Below, one piece after another: positions 51,830 through 64,000 of a DNA stretch of 64,000 nt (its first letter is position 1; every line of letters starts with the position of its first letter). Location of the stretch: positions 1,612,001-1,676,000 of the forward strand of contig CM066296.1 of assembly GCA_033816765.1 (NCBI GenBank). Reading direction: 5' to 3'. This DNA is from Nothopassalora personata. Lineage: Eukaryota; Ascomycota; Dothideomycetes; Mycosphaerellales; Mycosphaerellaceae. The notes below the pieces were generated by a model. It worked only from the letters and a program-made list of their open reading frames with translations. It was not told the DNA's origin and ran no database searches. The position numbers and the translations under genes were made by a program.

Positions 51830-53010
51830 TATTAGCTTTAAAGCTTTATATAGCCCCTTAGTTAAGTACTAATAGCTATTACGTAGACGTAAACTACTAT
51901 AATACGTATTGTAGTTACTATCTATTAGAAGGTAGGTTATAGCGGAAGCTAGCCTTAGGATATATAGGATAGTCGTAGTAAATAGTAGGTATAAGAGTAG
52001 TAAGAGTAGTAAGAGTAGTAAGAGTAGTAAGAGTAGTAAGAGTAGTAAGAGTAGTAAGAGTAGTAAGAGTAGTAAGAGTAGTAAGAGTAGTACGTAGTAG
52101 GGATAATAGTAGTAAGAGTAGTAGGACTTACTTCGTTACTTATACCTATCTAGAAGGCTAATTCTACTCTTATTCATAGTTAATTATAGACTCCTAGACC
52201 CTTCTATACTACGTAATCTATTACGTAGGTATATATATTCTTACAAGTAGATTTATAAGAAGTTACAGCTAGAATATTCTATTTATTTCTATAACTTAAT
52301 ATCTAGACAGTGTAGAGCGTTCTTAAACTTTTCATAGTTATATAGTAATATATTCTAACTATATGAGGAGCCGCTAGTCCGGTCCTAGCCTATTACGGCT
52401 ATAGTTAAGTTATTTATATTATAATAAACGAAAGTTCTAGTATTCTACTATTATAGGATCGTAACTAAGATATTAACCACTAATAATAGTACTTTAATCC
52501 GCTTTCTAGCTAAGAGCACTTTCCTAAGTAGCTATATAAAGCTTATAAACAAATGCTATCTTAGTTATACCCCTAAAATAGTATAGTACTAGAACTTTTG
52601 TTAATAACGCGATAAATTACTTACTTATTGCCGTACTAGGCTAGTGATAAACTAGCGCCTTCTAAGATAGTAAGAACTAGTTAGTTCCCAAGTACGTCTT
52701 TATCTAAAATACTCTAGGTAGTCTAGTAGTTAAGTTATAGAGTTAAATAGAATCTTCTACTTAAACCTTTCTATAAATCTACTTCTAAGAATAGTTTTGC
52801 TACGTAATAAATTATATAACGTAGATGTTCTAGAAGCCTAAATCTTACTTTAAATACTAGTAGAATTAGCCAATTATATAGAGAGAAGTAACTAAGTAAG
52901 TGTACTACTTTTATAACTATTATGTTTACTATCTCTAATTTACTATAACTGTTCTAGAAGTTCTAAGGCCAGCTGCCGCTATACCCTACCCTAGCTTTTT
53001 ATAAATAGTA
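51830..53010 (+). repeat. old D-type LTR split by a younger one
   Basis: A plus-orientation D-like LTR starts at ATATTAGCTTTAAAGC (~51830), is interrupted at 51923 and resumes at 52561 (CTTAGTTATACCCC) to ~53010. The interrupting copy is flanked by CTATC on both sides, giving the order of events. Confidence 0.65.
51924..52555 (-). repeat. nested D solo LTR with expanded minisatellite
   Basis: 632 bp in reverse orientation from TATTAGAAGG, flanked by CTATC (51919-51923 and 52556-52560). It is ~90 bp longer than other D LTRs because of about eleven tandem AGTAAGAGT units at 51991-52091. The far end reads AAACAAATG instead of AAACTAACA, so that terminus is altered. Confidence 0.75.
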
Positions 53011-53019
53011 ATACTTTAT

Positions 53020-53310
53020 TTACTAATTCTTAGAAGGATAGTAAAGTAGAAGTACAATTCTCTAATATAGAGAACTTAAATAGTAAAGATATAGCCGTTA
53101 TAAGCGCTAATAGCAAATAAATTACTAAACTTATTCTAGATTTAGGTGCTTCCCGGTATATTCTAGCTAATGGATTTTACTTAACGGCGTTTAGATAGGG
53201 TAAAATCTTAGTATAGTAGGGTAATACTAGAAAGTAAGTCTTTTAGAAGCGTAGTAAATTAAAATAGCCTTTAAAGATACTAATAAGGTACCTTTACTTA
53301 AGATCCGGAT
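53020..53310 (+). pseudogene. fragment of copia D protease region
   Basis: Matches D at ~45415-45720 (shared GATAGTAAAGTAGAAGTAC and TCTAATATAGAG), with protease text LDLGASRYILANG near 53140. Both ends are broken. Confidence 0.6.
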
Positions 53311-53582
53311 CGACTAAGATGAATGATATTCCGTTACTAAGTTATATAATACTTATATAGTTAGATATTATAGGTATATTCTACTTAGTAAAAGTATATA
53401 AGTTTCCTATTCAAGTAGAATTATATTTTATATATTAAAGGGTTTTAATATATACTACTTATTTTGACTGTTTTTAGTTATTGTTACTTAGTCACTACTC
53501 TAGTAGTACATAAGTAGGGCGTAGGTATTATTTACAAAATATAGGGGTAATTAGGCTTCTTAGGCTAAGAGCTAAATTAGGG

Positions 53583-54115
53583 TTAGAACCTTTTAGAGGC
53601 TAACCTATAGTAGAAGCTAGCCTTAGGCCTTATAGAGTACTTAATAGCAAATTGGAGTTAATAGGTAATATAGTAAGTAGTAAGAGAATTTAGTTTCTTA
53701 TTCTTACCTAGAGTACTAATTGTACTCTTACATATATTCTATAATAGACTTCTAGACCTTTCTATACTATATGATATATTATGTTGGCGTAATAGTTACT
53801 AGAACTAGATTTATAAAAAGTTATACTTAGAATATTCTATTTTATTCTATAGCTTAATTTCTAGATTACCTATAGCATTCTAGCTTTTTATCTACTTATA
53901 AACTAACTACTTCTAGCGTAATCTCTCTTTAAAAGTCTAGCGCTAGTATATTCTAGCTATAGTTAAGTTATTTATAGTGTTTTAACTAAAAGTTTTAATA
54001 TTAAACTAGCATAGAATTATAACTATTATAAGTAAGATAGTAACTACTAAAATAGTAGGCTATATCTACTTAATAGCTAATAATACATTACTAAGTGGCT
54101 AAATAAAGCTTATAA
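53583..54115 (-). repeat. old D-type LTR, reverse orientation
   Basis: Begins near GAGGCTAACCTATAGTAGAAGC and ends CTTATAAACTAATA. It is recognisable along its length, but no clear target duplication remains. It and its right flank (to ~54350) resemble 39810-40600. Confidence 0.55.
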
Positions 54116-54660
54116 ACTAATAAATACTAGTATTTATATACCTTAAGTATAGACATCTAGAGCCTTTTACGTAAGGAATCTATTACGTAGGTATTACTTT
54201 AAAGTAGAGTTATAATAATCTACATATAGAGTATTCTAATTAATAATCTAGCTTTCCTTCTAGTAGTAATTTCAGAATTTCTTATATCTTCCTTACTTTA
54301 TATATAACTTATATCTAGTACCGCTAGTCTAGTACTAGCCTATATTAGCTAGAGGAGGCTAATAAAGAAACTTATAATTACAACTTCTTAGAATATTTTA
54401 GTACCTTTAAGTATCTTGATATTTTTCAACTACTTCCTAAGACTAAAAATTTCCGTTAGGGTATAAGATGCCTTAAATCTAACGCTCTATAATAGGTTCT
54501 ATTAAGACGTAATTCTATAATAATATACTACTAGCTAGAAAACATACTAGAATATAGTACTTCTAGGAGAGCGTAGTATTCTTCGTACTTTAAGGTTTTT
54601 AGTAGTTTAATTAACTAATTATTCTATTTACGTACTATTTAAGTCTTAAACTATATAGTA
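54116..54660. other. RIPed spacer, no gene
   Basis: A-T-rich DNA. The first ~230 bp repeat the flank of the D LTR at 40341-40600; the rest is unassigned. Confidence 0.4.
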
Positions 54661-54933
54661 CGAACGTAGTTAAGAGTTCTATAAACGGGAACCTTATATA
54701 TACCGACGTACTCCTAAACAAAAGTTATAGAACGTTTACCCTTATCGATAAAGGATATATATACTATACTATAATTAACGGAAAGCTAGTAAAAGGCCTC
54801 GGTCTTACGTATATTAGTAACGAAAGCCGTAAGGCTATAGGGCTTACGAAGGCAATATAAAAATTAATTAAAGGAGTAGTCGCCTTCTATATAGAAATTA
54901 CCGGGATCTAATAGGTTCTTTATGCTTAAGTTA
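54661..54933 (+). pseudogene. RIPed fragment of B-family pol (protease region)
   Basis: Corresponds to B 32910-33190 (start of pol, protease). It ends exactly where B2 begins, so B2 inserted into an existing B copy. The protease site reads LIDKG here. Confidence 0.75.
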
Positions 54934-55095
54934 TGTAAGGGGCGGGATCCTGTTTCTTAGTATAGGCTACGCCTATACGTCCGGATTGCTTTCCGATACC
55001 TTTTCTTCGGATAGCGTTCGACTTCCTCTTTCTTCTATATTAAACTTATTATATACCTTATAGAACTTTAGTATATACGTCGTTTACCCGTAATA
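54934..55095 (+). repeat. 5' LTR of B2
   Basis: 162 bp starting TGTAAGGGGCGGG and ending CCGTAATA. It has the GTATAGGC...GCCTATAC inverted repeat. The self-primer pair has become TATTAAACTTA versus TTAAGTTCAAT, still largely complementary. Confidence 0.78.
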
Positions 55096-55153
55096 TTAAG
55101 TTCAATCCATTTAAATTAGCTAGGCACCTACTATTAAAGAGACGGGATACGTA

Positions 55154-56358
55154 ATAACGTCGCCGGGTAGCGAGAACCCTAGGACTAGTACCCTAAATAA
55201 AAAGTTCTAACTTATGCTTTAGTAACTATACTAGCGATAGGAAGAGATTTAAGCCGAGTTAATTATAACGCGCGCCGCTTTAAAAGAATCGGAAGACGCT
55301 CGACGTTAGTTAATACCTATAGTCTCGCTACTAGTTTATAATAAGACAACTACTAGTAACTGAATAAGATAGCTACTATAGACGCTAAACGCCGCCGCGC
55401 CTACGTCGCGTACCGGAGAAGAACCGTCGGGTCCTAGAGGTTAGAACCTACCTTCCTAGGACGGTAAGGTAGAGATATTCCGCGATTACTTCTTAAGGTT
55501 AAAGAGCTCCTTTAGAGTACGATCCGCCCTAAAACCGACGCTCTCTAACGAATACCACTAGCATACGATTAATAACACCTTACTAGCGAGAGAGCGTACT
55601 AGGATACGGCACTTCTAGGATAAGGGAGACGGCGAACTTAGGAAGGACCCCGTTACTTTCTTTACGTAACTTAAGAAAGTCTTCGGTAATAGTAACAAGC
55701 GCACTAAAGCTCTAGAGTAGCTTACTAAGATTAAATATACGAACGGTTAACCTTAGTATAATTACTAGATAAAATTCAACGGACTCCTACTAAGCGCTAG
55801 CGGAGAGAACTAGAGCGACGACGCTAAGATTAGTCACTTACGTAATACCTTCTCAAGCCCCTTAGGATATATACGGCGGCTATACTAAAAAAGAAGGACT
55901 ACTACGAGTTTACGGGTAAGGTTGAACGGATTATAAATAACCTCGAGGATCTAGACTAGTTTAAAATAGCCTATAAGAAGTAGAGGGACAATAATAAGGA
56001 CTCTAGTACGACTACTATAGTTACTACCCGTCCTTTTGCGAGACCTACTAGTACCTAGGTTAATACCGATAGTAATACTATTATAGTACTAACCCGGATA
56101 AGCGGAGGCTGCTTTAGAAGTCGTAGAGACCGGAAGGAGGATAAGGGAAAGTAGAGAGTAAAATAGGTAGATACTGCTAAGAGAGATCGTAGGCGCTAAG
56201 AATAGCTCTACTTCCGCTATAGAGCGAGCAGATATCGAGTAAAGGAATGCCCGTATACCGTAGTAGTTAATCCTACTAGGATTAACGCGGCCTTAGTCGC
56301 GCCGATCCTAGAGGACGACGGGTTCAAGTCGGATCCCGAAGACGTAGGAAAAGACTAG
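55154..56358 (+). pseudogene. B2 gag, RIP-inactivated
   Basis: Collinear with B gag. ATG to ATA at the start; many TAG; zinc knuckle Cys to Tyr. It ends GGAAAAGACTAG, and the downstream stem persists as CTCCTAG/CTAGGAG, where RIP changed both arms and preserved pairing. Confidence 0.82.
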
Positions 56359-59300
56359 CTCCTAGTTAAAAGCTAGAACTAGGAGATAAAGAAGCACTAG
56401 TAAAGGGGTAGAACGTAGCTAAGAGTTCTATAAACGGGAATCTTATATATACTAATATACTCCTAAACGAAAGTTACGGAACGTTTACCCTTATCGATAA
56501 AGGATATATATACTATACTATAATTAACGGAGACTTAGCAAAAGGCCTCGGTCTTACGTATGTTAGTAACGAGAGCCGTAAGGTTATAGGGTTTACGAAA
56601 GCAATACAAAACTTAATCGAAGGAGTAGTCGCCTTCTATATAGAAATTGCCGGGATCTACTAGGTCGTTTATACTTACGTCGTACCTAATCTAGATTTCC
56701 CTATAATCCTAGGGAACCCGTAGAAGGCGTATAATTAGATCCGGACTACGCCTAAAAAGCGCCGGTACTACTATAGCTTAGTAAAGAAATAGGTACTCGA
56801 AGGGCGTAACTACGAAGAACGTAAGTCGGGTAAGCGTTTTGCTACGATTACCGTAGTAACCGTAGAAGATATTAAGAAGGTCCTTAGTAAGAAGGAGCCG
56901 CCTACGTAAGAGGAACTTAAGAAGGGCCTACCTCTAGAACTTTAGGATATACTTCCGCTATTTTCTACTAGGGAAGTAGATAAACTAGCTCCGTACCGTA
57001 GTAATCTTAACTATAAGATTAAGATCCGGACTATTTTAGTTCTTACGTACTACTAGTATTAAACCTAAGACTATTCTAGAATAGTCTAGAATCTTCTAAG
57101 TAGATCTATTTTCTCTTTTCTCTTCCTCTTCTTCTTCCTTACTTTCTTCTTTAGAAAAGAGAGAAACTACCTTATTTTCTACCTTCTTTCTAAAAAAGAT
57201 ACTTCTATCTTCTTTAGAAGAAATCTCCTATTCCTCCTCCTACCCTCCCTAAAAAGAGGGGCCCTCCTAAGTATATACTGTTTATATATCTTTTATTCTA
57301 CTTTACTAATCTCTATTTAGGGGTACCGCCGTCCGAAAGGGAAAGAAGAACCTCTTTAAAAAAGAGGACTGTCTTCTTCTTAAGGAAGAAGTCTCCGGAC
57401 TTTCTACCTCTCTTCTTCTTTATAAGAGAAAGGTAAAAGACCTTACGAAGAAGATTACAAACCTCTATAAGAGGGATCTAGAGGTCAAGAATCGTCTCCG
57501 AGCTTTAAAGTAAGTTTACCCTTAATAGCTTTATAACTCTATATTAATAATTATAAGAAGAGCTCTAGAGAAGGAAGTTAAAGAAGAGAAGGAAAGAGAG
57601 AGGAAGGAAGAGAAAGAGAAAGAGGAGAGAGAAAAGGAAAAGGAAGGAGATAAAGAAGAAGAAGAAGAGAGAGAAGAGTAGAAAGAAAGGAAAGGAGATG
57701 GGAGTTAGGAGTTATAGGTCTATAAAACTAAAATATAAAAAAACTGCTTTTAAATTAATATTTTATATTTAAAGTATTAGTTCCAATTCTATTTAAAGAT
57801 ATATATAAGTAGTAGAGTCTTTAAACTAATTTAATATTTTATATAACTACTAGTTTAATATACGTACTATTTAATATAATTCTATCTCCTTCTATTTTTA
57901 TAGATCTTAGGATCATTTATCTAATAAAAATACGGCTCTTTTACTAATTCTAAACTATTAAGTCTCTACTTATTTAATTTTCTCCAATATAATTAAGTAG
58001 ATTACCTAATAGAATTAAAGTAGTTTAAACCGAGCTTATATATACGTCTTCTTCTTCTCTTTACTCTTACCTTTCTTCTCTCTACTTTCTCTTCTTAAAA
58101 ACACTATAATAGTATATCTATTATATTCTTAAGTTTACTAAAAGTAAAGTAATAGTAGATCTATTACTTTATTATCTTCTAAGAGTAAAGTAGTATAGAT
58201 TACTACTTTATTAAGTTTAAGTAAGTACTACTTCTAATCTAATAGCCTTAGAACTAATTCAGTTCTTAGAACTCTTAATAATAATAGAAGTAAAGTAGTA
58301 TAGATTACTACTTTATTAAGTCTAAGTAAGTACTACTTTATAAGCTTATAAGAGTTTAAACTAATCTATTACTTAGAATACTTAATAATATTTAAAGTAA
58401 AGTAGTATAGAGTACTACTTTATTCTATCTTAGTAAGTACTCTATTTACTATTTTATGAATCTTTAACTAACTTTTATTTAAGATAAACCTACTTAGAAG
58501 AAGACTATTAGTTTAACGTATTTATTTATACCATAGTAAGATCCCTTTTCTCTATTACTTTATATAAATACTAATACTATATTTTAGTATAATAGAATAT
58601 TTATAATATAGTATAATATCTCTCCTCTTTATTTTAAGAGACTAGTACTAGTTTTATAATTTTACTATACTTCTTATACTACTAGATAATACCCTAAAGA
58701 TCCTTAAGATACTATTTATAAAATCTATAGAGACTTAATAGTAGATAGTCTCTACTAGGTTTTACTCTTTCCTGCTATTATTATAGTATTTACCCTAAGG
58801 GCTAATAGAGTATAGCCTTTAACTATACCTATTTTAAACTATCTTATATAGATATAGAGTTCCTTACATACTTTTATAGCCGTTGGTATAAGAGGATCTT
58901 AGTAATATAGTACTTCTAGGACTAAATCTTTCTCTTAAAAGACTATTACTATTATTATTACTACTATTAGCCTACTATACTACTATATACTTTCTATATC
59001 ACTTATATATCTCTCGTAGAGCCCTAGGGTCCTCTTTATTAGATCTATATAGGTATTATAGTTAAGATTCTATACTAGGTCCTACCCTCTTATCCCTATA
59101 TCTTTAACCCTCTCTAACTTTAGGTATATATTAGGTAGAGAGTAGCACCTATACTCTTTCTAAGGTATTTCAACCCTAAGGATTTAGAATTTGAGATAAA
59201 AAGTTAAAGAAGTCTACTTTTTCCAGCACTTTTTTAGTAGGTTTATAAATGCCGGAAAAACTAAGCAATTTTTGCCGGTATAAGTTAGTTATTCTAGCCC

Positions 59301-62300
59301 TAGATACAGGTAGTCTATCTAATCTATCTTATAATAATTACTATTATTCTAATTTAGATTTAGACTTAGGAGGCTTTAAATGTTGACTTTGTCTTTACAT
59401 TAGTAGTAGTTATAAGGAAACTAAAATACATTTAAATAAGAAACATAATTATAAAGAAACAAATATCTTAAATAGAAATATTTTAAAAGATATACCTATT
59501 ACTACTTTAAAAGGCTTTAGTAAGAATAAGAAAATCTTATTTATACTTAAGTCTATAAGAATAGCTCTATTAGTAATAAGACTAGTTTAGAAGAAAACTC
59601 TAGTTCTAATTTAGAGGATTATAATAAAACTTATAATAGGTTAATTAAAGATACTATATCTAAAGTATCTACTAATACTAACATTAATAGAGAAGAGAAC
59701 TACTATAATAGAATAACTAGATACTATAAGTACCTAGAGGATAAGAATATAGAGCTCTTACTAACTACTATAGACCCTAAAAGATTTATAAAGAATAAAC
59801 TACTAGCCTTTATCTACTATACTACTTTAGATTTAGGTTTAGAGACTTTTACTATTATAGAAGATTTATCTCTAAGTACTAGAAAGGCTCTTAATAATTT
59901 TAGCCCTAATAATACTACTCTAGAAGTAAAGGCTTTTAAAGAATTAAATCTAATAACTAGAAAGACTTATCTAAAACCTATTAGTACCTAGGGACCGCTC
60001 TATAGTATGTTTAAAGACGAGCTACTTATCCTCCGGAAGTTACTAATAGAACTATAGCGTAAGGCTTATATTCGCCCTTCTACCTTAGAAGCGGCGGCTC
60101 CCGTCTTATTTGTAAAGAAGCCCGGGGGAGGACTTAGATTCTACTACGATTATAGAGTACTAAACTCGATTACTAAGTAGGACCGTTATCTACTACTATT
60201 AATCCCGGAAACTATTTGGAACCTAACGGGCGCTAGATAGATTACGAAGTTTAACGTTATTACCGTATTTTATTCCCTACGGATAGCTCGAGGCAAAGAG
60301 TATAAGACGGCTTTTCAAACTAGATTCGGTCTATAGGAGTAGCTAATATGCGCGTTCGGTTTATCCGGCGCCCTGGTAATATTCTAGCGGTATATTAATA
60401 GTTTATTATAGGACTACCTAGACAACTTTACCTTAGCCTACGCTAACGACGTCGTTATTTACTCCGACGGAATAAAGGAGGACTTTTATAGAAGGTTCGG
60501 GTCGTGCTCTAAAAGCTTTAGGACGGAGGCCTATTCCTAGATCTAGGGAAGTATAAATTTATATAGAAGAAGGTTAAATACCTTAGGTTTATTATATATA
60601 CCGACGGGAAAGGAGTAGGACCCGACCCCGAAAAGGTAGTAGTAGTAAAGGACTAGAGGGCACCTATTACCTAGAAGGAGGTACGACGTTTCTTAGGCTT
60701 CGCGAACTACTACAGGATATTTATTCTAAACTATTCGAAGCTCGCCGAGCCCTTAACGTTACTAACCGGTAAGAACGTAGTGTTTTCCTAAAGAGAACGT
60801 TAGACTAATACGTTTAAGGCCCTAAAGGATAAGTACTATAAGGTACTAGTCCTAGCCTACTAGAACCCGGAGCTTCCTACCTTTTTAGAGACGGACTATA
60901 GCGGCTTTATACCAGGAGGCGCCCTCCTATAGAAAAAGGACGGAGTCGTAAAACTAGTAGAATTCTACTCGAAGAAGCTAAATAAGGCTAAGATTAACTA
61001 CGACATTTACGATAAGGAGATACTTGCGGTAGTATTATGTCTTAAAGAGTAGGCTCCCGAGTTAAAAATATATAGGCCCTTTATAATCTAGATGGACTAT
61101 AAAAACCTAGAATACTTTATAACGAAGAGATAGCTTTCTAATCGGTAGATCCGGTAGGTTAAGGAAGTTATAAAATTATAGTTTTTACTAGTATATAGGC
61201 CGGGTACCGAGGTAATTATGCCGGACGCCCTTTCTTAAAGGGAGTAGGATACGCGTAGGTAGGACGATAAGTTATTACGGTATCGTAGGTTTCTTAAACC
61301 GGACATTATAAAGAATTAGCCGGGCTCGAAGGGGGGAAGCGAGGTAGTAGTAGACGCTAGCTCTACTATAAAGATTTCGTTAGTATAAATCTTAGCTACG
61401 TAGTATAAAGGGCTATCTACTATAGAAGAGGCGGATTTACCGGGCGTATTATAGGGACCCTTCTAAGACTAAGAGCTAAACGACCTCTAGGAAAGAACTA
61501 TCGAGAAAGATAGCACGTTCTAGGCGGTATACCGCGCGATTAAGGTAGGAGCGCGTTCACTTCCTAGCGAGGTAAAACTTAAGGTATAAGTAGGTAACTA
61601 TAGCATCGACCGTAATAGGTATCTTTACTACCGCGGTAGGATTTAGGTGCCTAGAGCTCCTAGTTCTACGGAGGCCGACTATAAGGAGGCGGACATAGCG
61701 ATGCTATAGAACGACACCCTTCGAACTAAGCTAATCTAATCCATATACGATTTACCGGTATACGGCTACCTAAGCCGGGACTCTATAGTATCGATACTAA
61801 GTCGTAACTTCTACTAGCCCCTATAATCTAAGTACGTAAGGCAGTTTTTAAGGAACTACAACTACTACGGTAGGAATAAGGTATAGAGGAAATAAAAACA
61901 CGGTCTCCTATAACCCTTACCGGTCCCCGACCGATTCTTCTAGGAGATCTCGATAGATTTTATAACGGACATACTCGAGTTATAAAGGAACACTTACCTC
62001 TAGGTAATTAAGGATTGACTAAGTAAGACCGTCGTTTTAGAAGCGATATCTACTATAAAGGCCGAGGACTACGCCGAAAGGTTTTTAGACTACTAAGTAA
62101 GATACTATAGCCTACCTTAAGCTATTACGAGTAACCGGGGTACTAACTAGACGAGTACCTTCTAGAAGACCTTCTATCGTTTAACCGGTATAAAATAGAG
62201 GCTTGGCTCCGCCTACTACCTATAAACCGACGGAGGCCCGGAAAGATTAAACTAGGAAGTCTAGGCTTACCTTCGAAACTATATTAACTATAGGTAGTCC

Positions 62301-63070
62301 GACTAGAAACGCTAGCTCCCTACGGCATAACTTGCTCTAAACGCGCGGTATTACGCTAGGCTAGGAATAAGCTCCTTCTTCGCGGTATATAGATACGAGG
62401 TGCTATTACCCGTTTAGTTATAACCGGATCTAGAGACGTCTTAGCTAGACGCCGCGTAACGGGTAACGCTATTCGTAGAAAGGATATAAAAGATTACGGA
62501 CCTATATTAGGCGAGTATAGCGGAAGCCGCCTAAAGATAGGAGGACTACGCTAACCGGGATAGGAAGCCCGTACTAATCTATTGTATAGGCGATAAAGTT
62601 TAGCTAGATCTACGTAACTATATTACTATATAACTAAAGAAGAGCATTGACTATAGACATATAAAGTATACGGTAGTAGAAGTAATCTCGCTGTTATCTA
62701 TACGCTTATCTAGGATCCCCGACGGGATCTACCCGGTCTTTAACCCTAACTTACTACGACCTACGAGCTAAGACCCCTTACCTAGATAGGAGATTAATAA
62801 TAAATAGCCGGCCCTATTATAATTAAGTCTTACGAAGAGTAGTAGATAGAAGAGATCCTTTACGCTAGAACTAAGGCTCGAGGTAGAGGCCGAGTACGCG
62901 AAGTCCTAGTAAAATAGACCGGATACTACGAGCCTATATAGGAACTATTAGGGTACCTTGCCGACATAGTAGCCGCGGATAACTTCGAGAGGAAATATAG
63001 TAACCTAATAATACATAACGGACCGAAGGAGGTATAGGATACAAAAAGAAGGGGGAAATAGTAAAAAGGT
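56352..63070 (+). pseudogene. B2 pol, RIP-inactivated and split by an insertion
   Basis: Part 1 (56352-57027) covers the protease region to IRIRT; part 2 (59986-63070) resumes at GPLYSMFKDELL and covers RT (YANDVVIYS near 60440), RNase H, integrase (KAITSNRGTN near 62120; the first Asp of the DDE motif near 61955) and a chromodomain end near 62850-62990. About 30 bp of the expected pol sequence are missing at the junction. TAG stops throughout. Confidence 0.8.
57028..59985. other. 2.96-kb unrelated insertion in B2
   Basis: Starts TATTTTAGTTCTTACG and ends near CCTATTAGTAC. It contains a CT-rich block then a GA-rich block (57100-57690), and short ~AAGTAAAGTAGTATAGATTACTAC repeats (58180-58420, given here only as a degenerate pattern). 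On the minus strand 59170-58640 there is a frame with only TAG/TAA breaks (GIVKGYTLLALRVNTIIIAG near 58790). On the plus strand 59360-59460 encodes a zinc-finger-like FKC*LC...HLNKKH. No TIR or duplication. Possibly fused remnants of a DNA transposon; unclassified. Confidence 0.45.
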
Positions 63071-64000
63071 AAGGATTACTAGGGATTTAGCGTAGATACG
63101 GGCGTTAGGGAAAGGGTAGACGTTTCTTTTAGATTAGAGAGTCTTTTTAGGAGATAGAGAGAAGTAAGAAGGTATAGGTAAGTTTAAGGACGTTTTATTT
63201 TAGCGGTGTCCGCCGTAAAAGTAGCGGAGCCCGATCCCTTTTAAGATAGCTATATACTATAATAGCCCGGTCGCGGCCCGCGCGAAAGACGAGAGTACCC
63301 GAAGGCGAGTTAACGGAGGCCGAGGCCTAACGTACGCGGCGCTAGCCTAGCTAGAGGTCGCGTAGGGCGCCCCCGGGACTAAAGAGGCGGTTAGCATTAG
63401 TTTTATAACGGGGTCCGTAGTATATACGTTTACCTAAAGGTAAGCTAGGCATTAGTACCTATAACCTTAGCGGCGACCGTACTAAAAGAATTGGTAAGCG
63501 CGTATAAAGAGGCGGGGACTAGGGAAACTTACCGGGAGAGTACGCTAGTACGCTAGAGAGGCTTTAAAGCCTTCTAGGCTTTAAGGACGGCGCGGAGCTT
63601 AGTACGGGCATCGTCGCTAAAAGACCGTAAGCCGGTAGAAAAGATGCGGAGGCCGCTAGGGAGGATACTTATACGTAGTTCTAGTTAGTAGCGCGGGTCT
63701 ACTTAGCGTAGGCGGTATATACGAACTCCGGCCTAAAACGCGCGGTCCGCGATAATTTTCCTTCGGGGTCCACGGGGTATATATATGTCCTTATAATACT
63801 TACGGTTAGTGTTATAGGCCTAGTAGGCGCGAGTAGTAGCGCCTTAGGGATAATTAGCGGACCCTAATAAGAATATAGCGGAGGCCGGTACTTATATACT
63901 AGGAGACGTAGTCTACGCTAGTAGTAGCGTAGGGAATATAGTAGATATGGCGTTAGGCTATTTTATGCTATATTCCGGTTAGAATATATCGGCCTCCGTA
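63071..64000 (+). other. RIPed 3' non-coding region of B2
   Basis: Matches the 3' region of element B (GTCGCGGCCCGCGCGAAA near 63270 versus 36842; repeated CGGAGGCC-type motifs), showing that the long untranslated segment is ancestral to the family. It continues past the window edge. Confidence 0.65.

Larger units (their letters stand above)
54934..64000 (+). mobile_element. RIPed copy B2 of chromovirus family B (right end outside window)
   Basis: LTR, gag, pol and the 3' non-coding region follow element B, interrupted at 57028-59985 by unrelated DNA. Unlike B1 it keeps the integrase end and chromodomain. Its LTR is of the B1 subtype. The 3' LTR would lie beyond 64000. Confidence 0.82.

Noticed and set aside
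57100..57690. A coding gene with Lys/Glu-rich protein
   Set aside because: The apparent frame is produced by a GA-rich low-complexity tract.

Overview
This window looks like subtelomeric heterochromatin of a filamentous ascomycete (Pezizomycotina). The evidence is vertebrate/fungal-type TTAGGG telomere repeats, Ty3/gypsy chromoviruses and Ty1/copia elements, and a pervasive RIP (repeat-induced point mutation) signature. In most of the window CpA and TpG are almost absent, having become TpA, while CpG persists. Stops in old reading frames are nearly all TAG or TAA. I see no host gene anywhere in the 64 kb.

Layout. (i) 1-1325: 5' end of a non-RIPed Ty3-like element on the minus strand (E1: 5' LTR, leader, gag) running off the left edge. 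(ii) 1326-3919: RIPed remnants. (iii) 3920-11458: complete, non-RIPed chromovirus A on the minus strand, with identical 193-bp LTRs and a perfect 5-bp target duplication. (iv) 11459-17000: RIPed DNA, including part of gypsy family C and a ~3-kb broken minus-strand reading frame next to the telomere, itself carrying a clean solo LTR. (v) 17001-17522: TTAGGG array, exactly 100 N, CCCTAA array. Two chromosome ends are joined head to head, most likely by a scaffolder. (vi) 17523-24030: RIPed gypsy family C, with terminal repeats in inverted orientation, a tRNA-like sequence and an antisense Cys-rich/coiled-coil frame. (vii) 24033-28520: B1, a RIPed, internally deleted relative of chromovirus B. 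(viii) 28520-31434: RIPed copia solo LTRs, then an (ATT)n tract. (ix) 31435-38178: complete, non-RIPed chromovirus B on the plus strand, identical 158-bp LTRs, inserted in the (ATT)n tract. (x) 38354-38713: clean solo LTR. (xi) 38714-54660: RIPed copia family D, one near full-length copy (43300-50821) and many solo LTRs, several with intact 5-bp target duplications. (xii) 54661-64000: another RIPed B copy (B2) inserted into a B fragment, itself interrupted by ~3 kb of unrelated sequence, and running off the right edge.

How the elements work. A and B use the same expression strategy. A gag with a zinc knuckle is followed, in the -1 frame, by protease-RT-RNase H-integrase-chromodomain pol. Each gag ends with a G_GGA_AA(C/A) slippery heptamer, one more codon and TAG, followed by a stem-loop. 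Directly inside their 5' LTRs, E1, A and B each carry a 9-10-nt sequence complementary to a stretch within their own LTR. This is the arrangement expected for Tf1-type self-primed reverse transcription rather than tRNA priming. In E1 and A the LTR stretch sits ~40 nt downstream of a TATA-like motif, where a transcript 5' end would lie.

History. Older C, D, B1 and B2 copies were mutated by RIP. E1, A, B and two solo LTRs arrived later and are clean, with boundaries sharp to the base. All assignments rest on reading the sequence by eye; family names were not checked against a database.
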